Shown: piece by piece, positions 1 through 7,340 of the stretch
Layout: each line of letters starts with the position of its first letter
How positions within the stretch are numbered: the stretch's first letter is position 1
Assembly: GCA_003527885.1 (NCBI GenBank)
Contig: DPWB01000192.1
Location: 4,416 to 16,408, forward strand
Direction of reading: 5' to 3'
DNA: 11,993 nucleotides
From: Candidatus Competibacteraceae bacterium
GTDB taxonomy: Bacteria; Pseudomonadota; Gammaproteobacteria; Competibacterales; Competibacteraceae
The notes under the pieces: generated by a model
What the model was told of the DNA's origin: nothing
The model's input: the letters and a program-made list of their open reading frames with translations, nothing else
Databases searched by the model: none
Position numbers and translations under genes: made by a program

Positions 1-293
1 CCGGTGTGGTTGAGGTCTTCGCGCTTGAGATGGATTTGCGCGCCGCCCAGTTGCCGGCTCCAGCGTTCGGCGTGATAGAGCGGGCTGGGGCGGCCGACGT
101 AACGCGCCAAGTCAGCGTCCAGTTCCGCCAGAAATTCGGGATCGTTGCGGTAGTTTTGCCATGCTTCGTTCAACTCGTGCAGCGCTCCCATGAGCGTTTC
201 GGCGACGAAGCGACCGCCATAGCGACCGAAATGGCCGGTGGCATCGGGGAACTGGCTGTAGTCCACCTTATCGCGCAGGGCTTTCACACTCAT
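1..293 (-). CDS. trpB: Tryptophan synthase beta chain, N-terminal part (cut by window edge)
   Basis: Pyridoxal-phosphate enzyme that joins indole and L-serine to make tryptophan, working as an alpha2-beta2 complex with TrpA in the cytosol. Only the first ~97 residues are present. Seen directly: an N-terminus starting [20 protein letters not shown], then [15 protein letters not shown] (residues 21-35), PLYHAERWS (71-79) and [11 protein letters not shown] (88-98), all hallmarks of TrpB. The PLP-binding lysine lies in the HTGAHK motif, three or four residues beyond the window edge, so it cannot be checked. The ATG at 293 has an AGGTG-like ribosome site (GCGAGGTGTGT) upstream. The start lies inside the 3' end of trpF, with a 26-base overlap in another frame, which suggests translational coupling. 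Confidence 0.96.
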   Translation of the reverse strand, partial: MSVKALRDKVDYSQFPDATGHFGRYGGRFVAETLMGALHELNEAWQNYRNDPEFLAELDADLARYVGRPSPLYHAERWSRQLGGAQIHLKREDLNHT

Positions 294-912
294 ACACACC
301 TCGCAGGAACGCACGCATCAATTCGGCATCCTTGATGCCCTTGGCCGTTTCCACACCGCTGCTGACATCCACCGCGTAAGGACCGACCTGTCTGATCGCG
401 GCGGCGACATTGCCCGAATCCAGGCCACCCGCCAAAATCAGCGGCTTGCGCCGCTCGGCGGGAATCCGGCTCCAGTCGAAGCGCTCGCCGGTACCGCCCA
501 TCGTGTTGCCGCCGTGGCTGTCGAGCAGGAGAGCCGCCGCCGTGGCGAAGCGCCGTTCGTAGTCTCGCACGTCCGGGCCGGCGCCCATCGGCACGGCCTT
601 GAGGTAAGGCAAACCGAAAGCGGCGCACTCTTCGGGTTCCTCGTCGCCGTGGAATTGCAGCAGATGCAGCGGGACCGTGGCCAGAATCGCGCGCACCATC
701 GCCGGCCGGTCATTTCTGAACAGACCGACCACGGTGATGAACGGCGGTAGCGCGGCGATGATCCGTCGGGCCGCGTCGGCGTCGACAAACCGGGGGCTGG
801 CGGGGTGGAACACCAGCCCGATGGCGTCCGCGCCCAAACCAGCCGCCGTCGCGCCGTCTTCGGGGCGGGTGATGCCGCAAATCTTGACGCGAGTGCGGGA
901 AATTGGGGTCAT
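268..912 (-). CDS. trpF: Phosphoribosylanthranilate isomerase
   Basis: Catalyses the Amadori rearrangement of N-(5'-phosphoribosyl)anthranilate to CdRP, the third step of tryptophan synthesis, as a cytosolic single-domain (beta-alpha)8 barrel. At 214 residues it has the usual length. Visible motifs: VKICGIT (9-15) with the general-base Cys12; LQFHGDE (85-91); LLLD (128-131) with the probable general-acid Asp131; LILAGGL (158-164); VDVSSGVE (181-188) and GIKD (192-195), which bind phosphate. The ATG at 912 places the KICGIT strand right at the N-terminus as expected, but no clear Shine-Dalgarno precedes it. It is followed by trpB, overlapping by 26 bases. About 118 bases separate it from the MFS gene upstream, and I see no convincing promoter there. 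Confidence 0.96.
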   Translation of the reverse strand: MTPISRTRVKICGITRPEDGATAAGLGADAIGLVFHPASPRFVDADAARRIIAALPPFITVVGLFRNDRPAMVRAILATVPLHLLQFHGDEEPEECAAFGLPYLKAVPMGAGPDVRDYERRFATAAALLLDSHGGNTMGGTGERFDWSRIPAERRKPLILAGGLDSGNVAAAIRQVGPYAVDVSSGVETAKGIKDAELMRAFLRGVYECESPAR

Positions 913-1030
913 GAACTGGGTGCGAGAAGAGGGGGCGGCCAGCGGAGTGCGAAGAGTAGCAGAAAGTTAGCGGATTTGCAGGGAAGGGGGGCGAAACCGG
1001 TGCGGGGCCGAGGGTCGGACAGCCAGGGGT

Positions 1031-2209
1031 CTAGGCTTCCTCGCCAACCTTGGCGGCGCTGTATAACCCGAATAAAGCCGCAAACAGAATGATCAGGCAA
1101 ACGGGGATGATTTCGAGGGAAATTTGGCGGGCCAGCTTCCCTATCAGACCGGGAACGATGGCGGTTCCCAGGCTGGCCGCCGCCATTTGCATACCGATGG
1201 CGTTGGCCGCAAAGCGCGCGCCCACCCGCCGGCTCGTTCCCGAAACCAGCGCGGGGAAAATAGGGGCGACGGCGAAGCCGATCAACGCCACCGCCACGAG
1301 ATCGGTCGCTTCCAGCGGATTCCACCCTAACAGGATCGCGCCCAGCAACCCGCCCAACAGGCCGCTTTGGATCAGGGCATCGACTCCGAGCCGTTTGGCG
1401 TATATCCCGGCGACGATCCGGCCCACGGTGAAAGTCGCCCAGTAGCTTCCCGTCACCAAACCCGCCGCCGCCGGTGAACTGCCGCGCCCCTCGGTGAGCA
1501 GGGTGTAGGCCCAAACGCCCACGGTAATTTCAGAGCCGGTATACAGCAAAAACAACAAGGCGCTCAACCACACTCTGGCGTGCCTTAGCGTCTCGCGAAA
1601 CGAGGTCCGGTAATCGGTCAGTTTTTTCGGTCGATCGTATTCGGGGTGGGCTTTGACCCGAGTCCATCTCGACATCGTGAACAGGAAACACGCTGACAGC
1701 AGCAGTTGGAATCCGCCCACCACGACATAGCCGACCCGCCAGGAGTTCAGGGCCGTCAGGGTGACGGTCATGATGATCGGGCCGAGCGTGACGCCGACCC
1801 CGTAGCTGGCGTGTAGCCACTGCATGACCCGCTCGCTGAAGTGCGTCGCCGCATAGGTGTTCAGGCCGGCGTCGATCGCGCCCGCGCCCAAGCCCGCCAC
1901 GCTGCCCAGCAAGACCATCATCCACCACGCCGGTACCAGCGTGTAGCCGATCAGGCCGACTCCGGTCAGGGCGCAGCTCGCGGCTAAAACCAAACCCACC
2001 CCGAGGCGCGCAATCAAAGGCCCGCTTGAGAAACTAGAGATCAGATAGCCGCTGACGGCGGCCAGGAGCAGGACGCCCATCGAATCCAGGGGGATGGCGA
2101 AATCGGCGCGCACCGAGGGCCACGCCACCCCCAACACGCCATCCGGCATTCCGAGGGCGATAAAGGCCACAAACGCCAGAGTAATTAGAGCGATTTTGGG
2201 GCGGTCCAT
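1031..2209 (-). CDS. MFS transporter, FucP/YfcJ-like branch
   Basis: A 392-residue inner-membrane protein with about 12 hydrophobic segments split by a charged central loop (about residues 181-212), the standard major facilitator layout. Family-like motifs: GMPDGVLGVAWPSVR (20-34), GAGAIDAGLNTYAATHF (108-124), WLHASYGVGVTLGP (131-144), YTGSEITVGVWAYTLLTEGRG split around 223-243, and GRIVAGIYAKRLG (263-275), which resembles motif A of the second half. Such proteins are annotated as sugar or fucose-permease-like. The substrate cannot be told from sequence. I chose the ATG at 2209 (MDRPKIALITLAF) because it begins just before the first membrane helix. An in-frame ATG at 2356 would add a 49-residue hydrophilic, low-similarity extension. 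The Shine-Dalgarno is weak. It may be cotranscribed with trpF, 118 bases downstream. Confidence 0.85.
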   Translation of the reverse strand: MDRPKIALITLAFVAFIALGMPDGVLGVAWPSVRADFAIPLDSMGVLLLAAVSGYLISSFSSGPLIARLGVGLVLAASCALTGVGLIGYTLVPAWWMMVLLGSVAGLGAGAIDAGLNTYAATHFSERVMQWLHASYGVGVTLGPIIMTVTLTALNSWRVGYVVVGGFQLLLSACFLFTMSRWTRVKAHPEYDRPKKLTDYRTSFRETLRHARVWLSALLFLLYTGSEITVGVWAYTLLTEGRGSSPAAAGLVTGSYWATFTVGRIVAGIYAKRLGVDALIQSGLLGGLLGAILLGWNPLEATDLVAVALIGFAVAPIFPALVSGTSRRVGARFAANAIGMQMAAASLGTAIVPGLIGKLARQISLEIIPVCLIILFAALFGLYSAAKVGEEA

Positions 2210-2399
2210 TTTTCTGCCGTCGTTCTTCGGGATGCGGTTAAATTCATTGAGTCGGTGACGACCGGGGATTTCACGAGAAAACAGCCCGCTTGGATGCAAC
2301 GGCATCCATGCTAACACTTCAGAACTGATGGCCGTTACAGGGGAAGTTTCAGGCATAATGATCGACCCTGCTGGTTTCGTCGAATCCTAATAACCTCCC

Positions 2400-3806
2400 A
2401 TGCTCCCCGTCATCGCCCTGGTCGGCCGGCCCAACGTCGGCAAATCCACCCTGTTCAATTCCCTGACCCGCACCCGCGATGCGCTGGTGGCGGATTTGCC
2501 CGGCCTGACCCGCGACCGTCAGTACGGCATCGGCCAGCGCGGGCCAAGCCCTTATATGGTGGTCGATACCGGCGGCCTGACCGACGAGGGCGAAGGCTTG
2601 GCCGGGATGGTGCAAAAGCAGGCGTGGCGGGCGATCGAGGAAGCCGACGCGGTGCTGCTGTTGGTGGACGGCCGGGCCGGGCTGACGGCGGCGGATGAAA
2701 GCATCGCCGCGCAGTTGCGCCGCGCTGGCAAGCCGTTGCATCTGGTCGTCAACAAGGCCGAACACCGCGACCCCGATCTGATTGGCGCCGACTTTCACGC
2801 CCTGGGCCTGGATCACCTGCACGTCATCGCCGCCGTTCACAACCAAGGTGTCGAAACGTTGATGGAGGGCGTGTTCGCCGCCTTGCTGGACGCCGGAAAA
2901 ATAGAGGCGTCGGAAGCATCACCAGAACCGGAAGAATCGGACGAACCCAACAAGACCATCAAACTGGCGGTGGTCGGCCGGCCCAACGTCGGCAAGTCCA
3001 CGCTGGTCAACCGGCTGCTCGGCGAAGAGCGGATGCTGGCCTGCGATCTGCCCGGCACCACCCGCGATAGCATCGCCGTACCGTTCGAGCGCGACGGCCA
3101 GCGCTACATTCTGATGGACACCGCCGGGGTGCGCCGCCGCGCGCGGGTCAGTGAGGCGGTAGAGAAATTCAGCGTCATCAAGGCGCTGCAAGCCATCGAG
3201 CAAGCGCACGTGGCGGTGCTGGTGCTGGATGCCCGCCAGGGCGTCAGCGAGCAGGACGCCAGCTTGTTAGGTCTGATTCTGGACAGCGGTCGGGCTTTGG
3301 TGATCGCGGTCAACAAGTGGGACCATCTCGATCCCGACACACGCGCCCAAGTCAAGAGCGAGCTCGACCGCCGGCTGAACTTTCTGGACTTCGCCAAAAT
3401 CCATTTTATCTCCGCTTTGCACGGCACCGGCGTCGGCGAGCTGATCGGTTCGGTGCGGGAAGCTCACGCCGCCGCCACCCGCAAGTTGTCCACGCCGGAG
3501 CTGACCCGTATTCTGGAACAGGCGGTGGCCGCCCATCAGCCGCCGTTGGTGCAGGGACACAGCATCAAGCTGCGCTACGCCCATCAAGGCGGTCAAAACC
3601 CTCCGATGATCGTCATTCACGGCAACCGGGTCACCCATGTGCCGGATTCGTACCGGCGTTATCTGGCCGGAGTCTATCGCAAGCGGCTGGATCTGTGGGG
3701 TACGCCCATCCGGGTCGAATTTCGCGGCGGTGACAATCCTTTTAAACCCGCCGAGGGGCGAAGCGTTCGACCCAAGACCCGCGGGCGTTTGAAGAAAAAT
3801 AAGTAG
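2400..3806 (+). CDS. der: Ribosome-assembly GTPase Der (EngA), tandem G domains
   Basis: Essential GTPase needed for 50S ribosomal subunit maturation. At 468 residues it carries two G domains and a C-terminal KH-like domain. G domain 1: GRPNVGKS (9-16), DLPGLTRDR (32-40), DTGG (56-59) and NKAE (118-121). G domain 2: GRPNVGKS (193-200), DLPGTTRDS (216-224), DTAG (240-243), NKWD (305-308) and SAL (338-340). An acidic linker (about 169-183) joins them. The C-terminal domain (about 360-445) ends in a basic tail, [12 protein letters not shown]. In domain 1 the G4 motif has Glu instead of Asp, and G5 reads AAVH instead of SA-H. The start is fixed: two in-frame TAA codons lie at 2388-2393 and the P-loop begins at residue 9. 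The bases before the ATG are pyrimidine-rich (CCTCCC) with no Shine-Dalgarno. There is no bamB upstream. Confidence 0.97.
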   Translation: MLPVIALVGRPNVGKSTLFNSLTRTRDALVADLPGLTRDRQYGIGQRGPSPYMVVDTGGLTDEGEGLAGMVQKQAWRAIEEADAVLLLVDGRAGLTAADESIAAQLRRAGKPLHLVVNKAEHRDPDLIGADFHALGLDHLHVIAAVHNQGVETLMEGVFAALLDAGKIEASEASPEPEESDEPNKTIKLAVVGRPNVGKSTLVNRLLGEERMLACDLPGTTRDSIAVPFERDGQRYILMDTAGVRRRARVSEAVEKFSVIKALQAIEQAHVAVLVLDARQGVSEQDASLLGLILDSGRALVIAVNKWDHLDPDTRAQVKSELDRRLNFLDFAKIHFISALHGTGVGELIGSVREAHAAATRKLSTPELTRILEQAVAAHQPPLVQGHSIKLRYAHQGGQNPPMIVIHGNRVTHVPDSYRRYLAGVYRKRLDLWGTPIRVEFRGGDNPFKPAEGRSVRPKTRGRLKKNK

Positions 3807-3832
3807 TTGATCCGCGTTCGGTATTGGAAAGC

Positions 3833-3934
3833 GGGTAGTTGTCCTTTATATTAGATTATTATAATATATTAAAATCGAATTGTTTGCTCGACCAAGACCG
3901 GCTGCCGGAGTTACGCCAAATCATTCAACTACCC
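3833..3934. repeat. 9-bp inverted repeat flanking the AT-rich region upstream of the anion channel gene
   Basis: GGGTAGTTG at 3833-3841 and its perfect reverse complement CAACTACCC at 3926-3934 are 84 bases apart. The core GTAGTTG also occurs directly at 3803-3809, across the der stop codon. The space between the arms contains an AT-rich stretch (about 3842-3880) unlike its GC-rich surroundings. The arms could be operator half-sites or the ends of a very small element; chance is also possible at this length. Confidence 0.4.
3839..3867 (+). promoter_or_regulatory. Candidate sigma-70 promoter for the anion channel cluster
   Basis: A TTGTCC -35-like box (3839-3844) precedes TATAAT (3860-3865, 15-base spacing) or the overlapping TAATAT (3862-3867, 17-base spacing). 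The boxes lie in a conspicuously AT-rich stretch of an otherwise GC-rich region, about 90 bases upstream of the ATG at 3955 and directly downstream of der. It would drive the channel gene and perhaps the four genes after it. Confidence 0.5.
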
Positions 3935-3954
3935 ATCAGTGACAGATTTTTGCC

Positions 3955-4962
3955 ATGAACGCCTCAACATCTGAACCTGTCGCGCCGGTAACCGCAGCGC
4001 CCCAAGAGGCTCACGGCCAACGGCTCGAACATTTTCCGGTCGCGTTGTTTTCATCGGTGATGGGTACCTCGGGCCTGACCTTGGCGTGGCTGAAGGCCCA
4101 CGCTGTTTTGGGCGCGCCGATCATCGTCGGGGAAGGGTTGCGCGGCGTCGCCAGCGCGTTGTTTGGGTTGCTGCTGCTGTTTTATGGCCTGAAAGCGTTG
4201 CGCTATCCCGAAGCCGTCAAACTGGAAATACGCCATCCGATCAAGATCAATTTCATTCCCACAGTATCCATTTCACTGCTGCTGTTGGCGATTTGCTATC
4301 TTGAGGCCGCGCCTGAGCTGGCTTATTGGCTGTGGGGTGCGGGTGCGGTGCTGCATTTTGGCTTGACCCTGGCCATTTTCGGCAGTTGGATTCACCACAA
4401 CCATTACGCGATCCAGCACGCCAACCCGGCTTGGTTCATTCCGGTGGTCGGCAACATCATCGTGCCGGTGGCCGGAATCCGGTTCGCTTCGCCCGAACTG
4501 TCCTGGTTCTTTTTCAGCATCGGTCTGGTGTTTTGGATCGTGTTGCTGACGATCATTCTGTATCGATTGATTTTTCATGAACCACTGCCAGCGCGATTGA
4601 CCCCGACTATATTCATTCTGTTGGCCCCTCCGTCCGTTGGTTTCATCGCTTATACCAATCTGACCGGCGGACTCGATGCGTTCGCCCGGATACTGTATTA
4701 CATGGCGTTATTCCTGGCCATGCTGCTGGCCAGTAACGCGCTGCGCTTTCTGCGCTTGCCCTTTTTTATTTCAGCCTGGGCCTGCTCCTTTCCCCTGACC
4801 GCGTTCACGCTGGCAACACTGATCATGAGCACGTATCTGCCGGGCACGGTGTTTAAGTCATTAGGATATGGTTTATTGGTTTTCCTGAGCCTGCTGATCA
4901 CAGCCCTGGCGGCTCGAACCTTGCTCGCGATCTGGCGTCGGCAGATTTGTCTGCCGGAGTGA
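3955..4962 (+). CDS. SLAC1/TehA-type anion channel or C4-dicarboxylate transporter
   Basis: A 335-residue inner-membrane protein of the TDT/SLAC1 family (TehA, Mae1, plant SLAC1), whose members pass small anions or C4-dicarboxylates. A hydrophilic tail of about 25 residues precedes about ten hydrophobic segments (roughly 28-47, 60-80, 100-118, 122-142, 160-178, 183-205, 215-233, 243-262, 268-292, 303-323). Family-like motifs: HFPVALFSSVMGTSGLTLAW (26-45), NPAWFIPVVGNIIVPVAG (157-174), LAPPSVGFIAYTN (223-235) and WACSFPLTAFTLAT (275-288). In TehA a phenylalanine in the ninth helix plugs the pore; Phe279 or Phe284 are the candidates here. The ATG at 3955 precedes the first helix by a normal distance, but its Shine-Dalgarno is weak. 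It is the first gene of a possible five-gene operon. Whether it carries tellurite-related, dicarboxylate or halide traffic is unknown. Confidence 0.85.
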   Translation: MNASTSEPVAPVTAAPQEAHGQRLEHFPVALFSSVMGTSGLTLAWLKAHAVLGAPIIVGEGLRGVASALFGLLLLFYGLKALRYPEAVKLEIRHPIKINFIPTVSISLLLLAICYLEAAPELAYWLWGAGAVLHFGLTLAIFGSWIHHNHYAIQHANPAWFIPVVGNIIVPVAGIRFASPELSWFFFSIGLVFWIVLLTIILYRLIFHEPLPARLTPTIFILLAPPSVGFIAYTNLTGGLDAFARILYYMALFLAMLLASNALRFLRLPFFISAWACSFPLTAFTLATLIMSTYLPGTVFKSLGYGLLVFLSLLITALAARTLLAIWRRQICLPE

Positions 4963-5016
4963 GCCTTGGTACGGATGGTCATTATTTGGTTTGATTCATC
5001 ACAAAGAGGTATCGTC

Positions 5017-5229
5017 ATGAAATTCAATGTAGGAACACCGGATCGGATCGTTCGCATCGTCGTCGGAGTGGCCTTGATTCTGTTAGCGGTGACGGGAACT
5101 ATCGGCGTGTGGGGCTGGATCGGCCTCGTGCCGCTGGCGACCGGGATATTCCGATTCTGCCCGGCTTACACCTTGTTCGGCATGAACACCTGCAATGTGG
5201 GTTCAACCGATAGTAGCTCAACCCGATAA
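5017..5229 (+). CDS. Small DUF2892 (YgaP-like) membrane protein
   Basis: A 70-residue protein beginning MKFNVGTPDRIVRIVVG, with two hydrophobic helices (about 11-28 and 32-46) and the ending FCPAYTLFGMNTC with Cys48 and Cys59. This is the pattern of the DUF2892 inner-membrane domain, also found fused to a rhodanese domain in E. coli YgaP. The function of stand-alone copies is not established; the paired cysteines suggest a thiol or sulfur link (inference). I chose the ATG at 5017 over the longer frame from 4966 because AAGAGGT lies at 5004-5010 with good spacing and the family begins at this methionine. The next gene starts 5 bases after its stop. Confidence 0.85.
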   Translation: MKFNVGTPDRIVRIVVGVALILLAVTGTIGVWGWIGLVPLATGIFRFCPAYTLFGMNTCNVGSTDSSSTR

Positions 5230-5234
5230 ACGCT

Positions 5235-5579
5235 ATGGCCAGCAAATCATTTAGGCAAATCACCCAGGATATTAATCAGGCGCTGGCCGGGTTTCGCAAG
5301 GACGCGGAAGGAACCATGGCCGGATTCGGGGCGATGGCGAAGGCGGCGATGGCGCCTGGCGTTCTTTCAGAGCTGCAAAAGGAATTGATCGCTTTGGCAA
5401 TCGGGGTGGCCGCCCGCTGCGATGGCTGCATCGGCTTTCATGTGAAGGCGCTGGTGCGCCTGGGTGTGACCCACGAGCAGCTCACTGAAACCCTGGCGGT
5501 TGCGGTCTACATGGGTGGTGGGCCATCGTTGATGTATGCCGCTGAAGCCTTACGCGCCTACGAGGAATTTCAGGGCTAA
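5235..5579 (+). CDS. Carboxymuconolactone decarboxylase / AhpD-like protein
   Basis: A 114-residue all-helical protein with the CMD-family signature: Glu50 before the helix LIALAIGVAARCDGCIGFHV (51-70), giving the redox CxxC pair Cys62 and Cys65 and His69, followed by the GVTHEQLTETLAVAVYMGGGPSLMYAAEAL region. In AhpD the cysteine pair and nearby Glu and His form a peroxidase-type proton relay. Because the CxxC and His are intact, a thiol-disulfide or peroxide-related role is more likely than decarboxylation (inference). The substrate is unknown. It starts 5 bases after the DUF2892 stop with little Shine-Dalgarno of its own, so it is probably translated together with that gene. Confidence 0.9.
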   Translation: MASKSFRQITQDINQALAGFRKDAEGTMAGFGAMAKAAMAPGVLSELQKELIALAIGVAARCDGCIGFHVKALVRLGVTHEQLTETLAVAVYMGGGPSLMYAAEALRAYEEFQG

Positions 5580-5666
5580 GAGCCTGGCGACCCAGCCAAG
5601 CGGGAGGTGATTTCCGCCGCTAGCGGCTATTCTGTGGCAGTCGAGTCGCTGGGTGGTGGAGGTAGG

Positions 5667-6056
5667 ATGGGCGTCTATTCCTTTTTTGCCGTGTTCGGCG
5701 GTGCCGGTTTAGGGGCTTGCCTTCGCTGGTGGCTGGGTATTTTGTGCAATCCGCTTTTTCCGACGGTGCCGCTGGGGACGCTGGCGGCTAATTTATTGGG
5801 CGGCTATTTGGTTGGGGTGGCCGTAGCATTTTTTGCCGTCAACACCAGCCTGCCGCCCGAACTGCGCTTATTCATCATCACCGGCTTTATGGGTGGCCTG
5901 ACGACTTTTTCCACGTTTTCGGCCGAAGTGGTCACGCTGTTGACGCGCGGGCAAATCGGCTGGGCGCTGGTCGCAGCGGGCGCCCATTTGCTGGGATCAC
6001 TGACGCTGACCGCGCTAGGAATTCTGACAGTTCGCGGGTTGCTGATTCGGTCTTGA
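5667..6056 (+). CDS. crcB: Fluoride ion channel CrcB/Fluc
   Basis: A 129-residue, four-helix inner-membrane protein that exports fluoride as a dual-topology dimer. Visible motifs: [12 protein letters not shown] (11-22), [11 protein letters not shown] (37-47) with the pore-lining Asn42, and [15 protein letters not shown] (73-87) with the phenylalanine-box residues Phe81 and Phe84 and the TTFSTF bend that binds the central Na+ in known Fluc proteins. I chose the ATG at 5667: GGAGGT lies at 5658-5663 (tight, 3-base spacing) and the protein then begins at the first helix. A longer frame from 5607 adds 20 residues without family similarity. Upstream, 5602-5640 holds GC-rich inverted repeats but not a convincing fluoride riboswitch. 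Followed by DUF190, a common partner of crcB. Confidence 0.95.
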   Translation: MGVYSFFAVFGGAGLGACLRWWLGILCNPLFPTVPLGTLAANLLGGYLVGVAVAFFAVNTSLPPELRLFIITGFMGGLTTFSTFSAEVVTLLTRGQIGWALVAAGAHLLGSLTLTALGILTVRGLLIRS

Positions 6057-6114
6057 GCGCTACAAGTGGGCCAAGCGGTGTCATCACCAGGCGCTTGACC
6101 GGGGAGGGTCGGCG

Positions 6115-6432
6115 GTGGAAGGTTCGTTTTTGAGGTTTTACGTCCGCGGAAACAGGCGGCATCATGGCCGACTGTTATGGGAGTGGTTGCTCGAACAAGG
6201 CAACCACCTGGGCTTGCGCGGCGGTTCGGCGTTTCGCGCTATCGGTGGTTTCGGCCGCCATCATCAGTTGCACGAAGATCATTTTTTCGAGCTGGCCGGA
6301 TCGGTGTCCGTCGAGGTCGAATTTATCGTAAGCGATGCAGAAGCCCAGCGCCTGTTCGAGCTAATTGCATCCGAAAATATCCAACTGGTCTACGCGCTGA
6401 TTCCGGCCCGGTTCGGTATGACCGGGGTGTGA
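6115..6432 (+). CDS. DUF190 family protein, partner of CrcB
   Basis: A 105-residue soluble protein that fits DUF190: an N-terminal strand FLRFYVRG, then HHGRLLWEWLLEQGNHLGLRGG, the AIGGFGRHHQLHEDHFFELAG segment, a VSVEVEFIVSD strand and a C-terminal LFELIASENIQLVYALIP unit. The fold in this family resembles PII-like proteins, which bind small ligands; no role has been proven here. DUF190 genes are often found next to crcB, suggesting a regulatory or accessory job in fluoride export (inference). The start is a GTG at 6115 preceded by GGGGAGGG (6101-6108). The gene begins 58 bases after the crcB stop. Confidence 0.87.
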   Translation: MEGSFLRFYVRGNRRHHGRLLWEWLLEQGNHLGLRGGSAFRAIGGFGRHHQLHEDHFFELAGSVSVEVEFIVSDAEAQRLFELIASENIQLVYALIPARFGMTGV

Positions 6433-6443
6433 TGCTCGTCCTT

Positions 6444-6459
6444 GAGCGCGTTTGCGCTC
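6444..6459. terminator. Hairpin between convergent genes
   Basis: GAGCGC, a four-base GTTT loop, then GCGCTC, in the 30-base gap between the DUF190 stop (6432) and the stop of the convergent minus-strand gene (6463). No clear T-tract follows on either strand, so it could slow transcription from both sides, but strong intrinsic termination is uncertain. Confidence 0.45.
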
Positions 6460-6462
6460 GAC

Positions 6463-7329
6463 TCAATGGTCGCCGGAGCGGCGGTAGCGTTCCTCGCCGG
6501 CGTAGTATTCAGGAAAGCCGACCGCTGCTTGCAATGCCGTGAAATCCAGCACCTCGACCGCTTCTTTGCGCTGGATGCGTTCAAGCGCCGCCCGCATCGC
6601 CTTGATGGAGACGTTGAGCAAGGTGAGCGGGTAGACGGCGATCTTGTAGCCGATGGCGGCCAGTTGCGCCGACGGCAATAACGGCGTTTTGCCAAATTCA
6701 ACCAGATTGGCCATTTTGTAGCCCGGCACTTCCGCACAATAACGGCGCATTTCCGCTTCACTCAGCGGTGCTTCCAGGAAGGTAATGTCGGCGCCAATTT
6801 TTGCGAATTCCTGACTGCGGATGATCGCTTCGTCTAAGCCGTCGGTGGCGCGGGCATCGGTACGGGCCAGGATCAGGATATCCGTACCCTCGTTGCGCGC
6901 ATCCACCGCCGCCTGTATCCGCAACAGCGCTTCCTCACGGCCGACTACCGCTTTACCGCGCGTGTGACCGCAGCGTTTCGGCATCACCTGATCTTCGATC
7001 ATCACACAGCCAAAACCGGCACGGGCGTAGCCTTCGACTGTGCGCCGGACATTGAGCGCATTGCCGAAACCAGTATCGCCATCGCCGAATAGCGGGATGT
7101 TGACCGCATTGCAAATGTTTCGGCCCTGATCGACCAACTCGCCATAAGAGATCAAGCCGGTATCAGGCAAGCCGAGCCGAACGGCGGCAACGGCGAAGCC
7201 GCTCATAAAGGCGGTGGGAAAACCGGCTTGTTCGACCAGTTTGGCCGATAGCGCATCATGGCAGCCGGGCATCAGCAGCAAGCCGGGCTGGGCGAGCAGG
7301 GTGCGGAGGCGGTCAGCGGGTGTTGACAT
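6463..7329 (-). CDS. Isocitrate lyase / PEP mutase family enzyme
   Basis: A 288-residue (beta-alpha)8-barrel enzyme of the ICL/PEPM superfamily, whose members cleave or form C-C or C-P bonds next to a carboxylate with Mg2+. Visible: PGCHDALSAKLVEQAGF (21-37), the metal-binding GDGDTGFG (82-89, Asp83 and Asp85), IEDQ (111-114) with Glu112, and the lyase signature KRCGH (118-122) on the flexible loop with Cys120 as general acid. This Cys-containing loop favours a lyase such as methylisocitrate or dimethylmalate lyase over PEP mutase; oxaloacetate decarboxylase relatives also remain possible. The exact substrate cannot be read from sequence. The ATG at 7329 has GAGAGAA upstream; the frame extends 27 codons further back, into the aguB-like gene. 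It starts 11 bases after that gene's stop, so the two form an operon. Confidence 0.85.
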   Translation of the reverse strand: MSTPADRLRTLLAQPGLLLMPGCHDALSAKLVEQAGFPTAFMSGFAVAAVRLGLPDTGLISYGELVDQGRNICNAVNIPLFGDGDTGFGNALNVRRTVEGYARAGFGCVMIEDQVMPKRCGHTRGKAVVGREEALLRIQAAVDARNEGTDILILARTDARATDGLDEAIIRSQEFAKIGADITFLEAPLSEAEMRRYCAEVPGYKMANLVEFGKTPLLPSAQLAAIGYKIAVYPLTLLNVSIKAMRAALERIQRKEAVEVLDFTALQAAVGFPEYYAGEERYRRSGDH

Positions 7330-7340
7330 GATCTGTTCTC

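Noticed and set aside
2210..2356. Longer start for the MFS transporter (49 extra residues)
   Set aside because: The extension is hydrophilic and unlike the family, and the ATG at 2209 sits directly before the first membrane helix.
2331..2359. Sigma-70 promoter for der with CATAAT at 2354-2359
   Set aside because: No acceptable -35 box at 16-18 bases; TTACAG at 2335-2340 is only 13 bases away. Too weak to list as a feature.
2349..2846. 165-residue minus-strand open frame opposite der
   Set aside because: Shadow of a conserved gene in GC-rich DNA; low-complexity composition and no recognisable domain.
5602..5640. Fluoride riboswitch upstream of crcB (GGGAGGTGATTTCCGCC followed by a GCCGCTAGCGGC palindrome)
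   Set aside because: The length and the TTCC-CC part match the crcB motif, but the conserved GATGG core and the downstream CTGATG-type segment are missing. A covariance-model scan for RF01734 would decide; a hit above threshold would overturn this.
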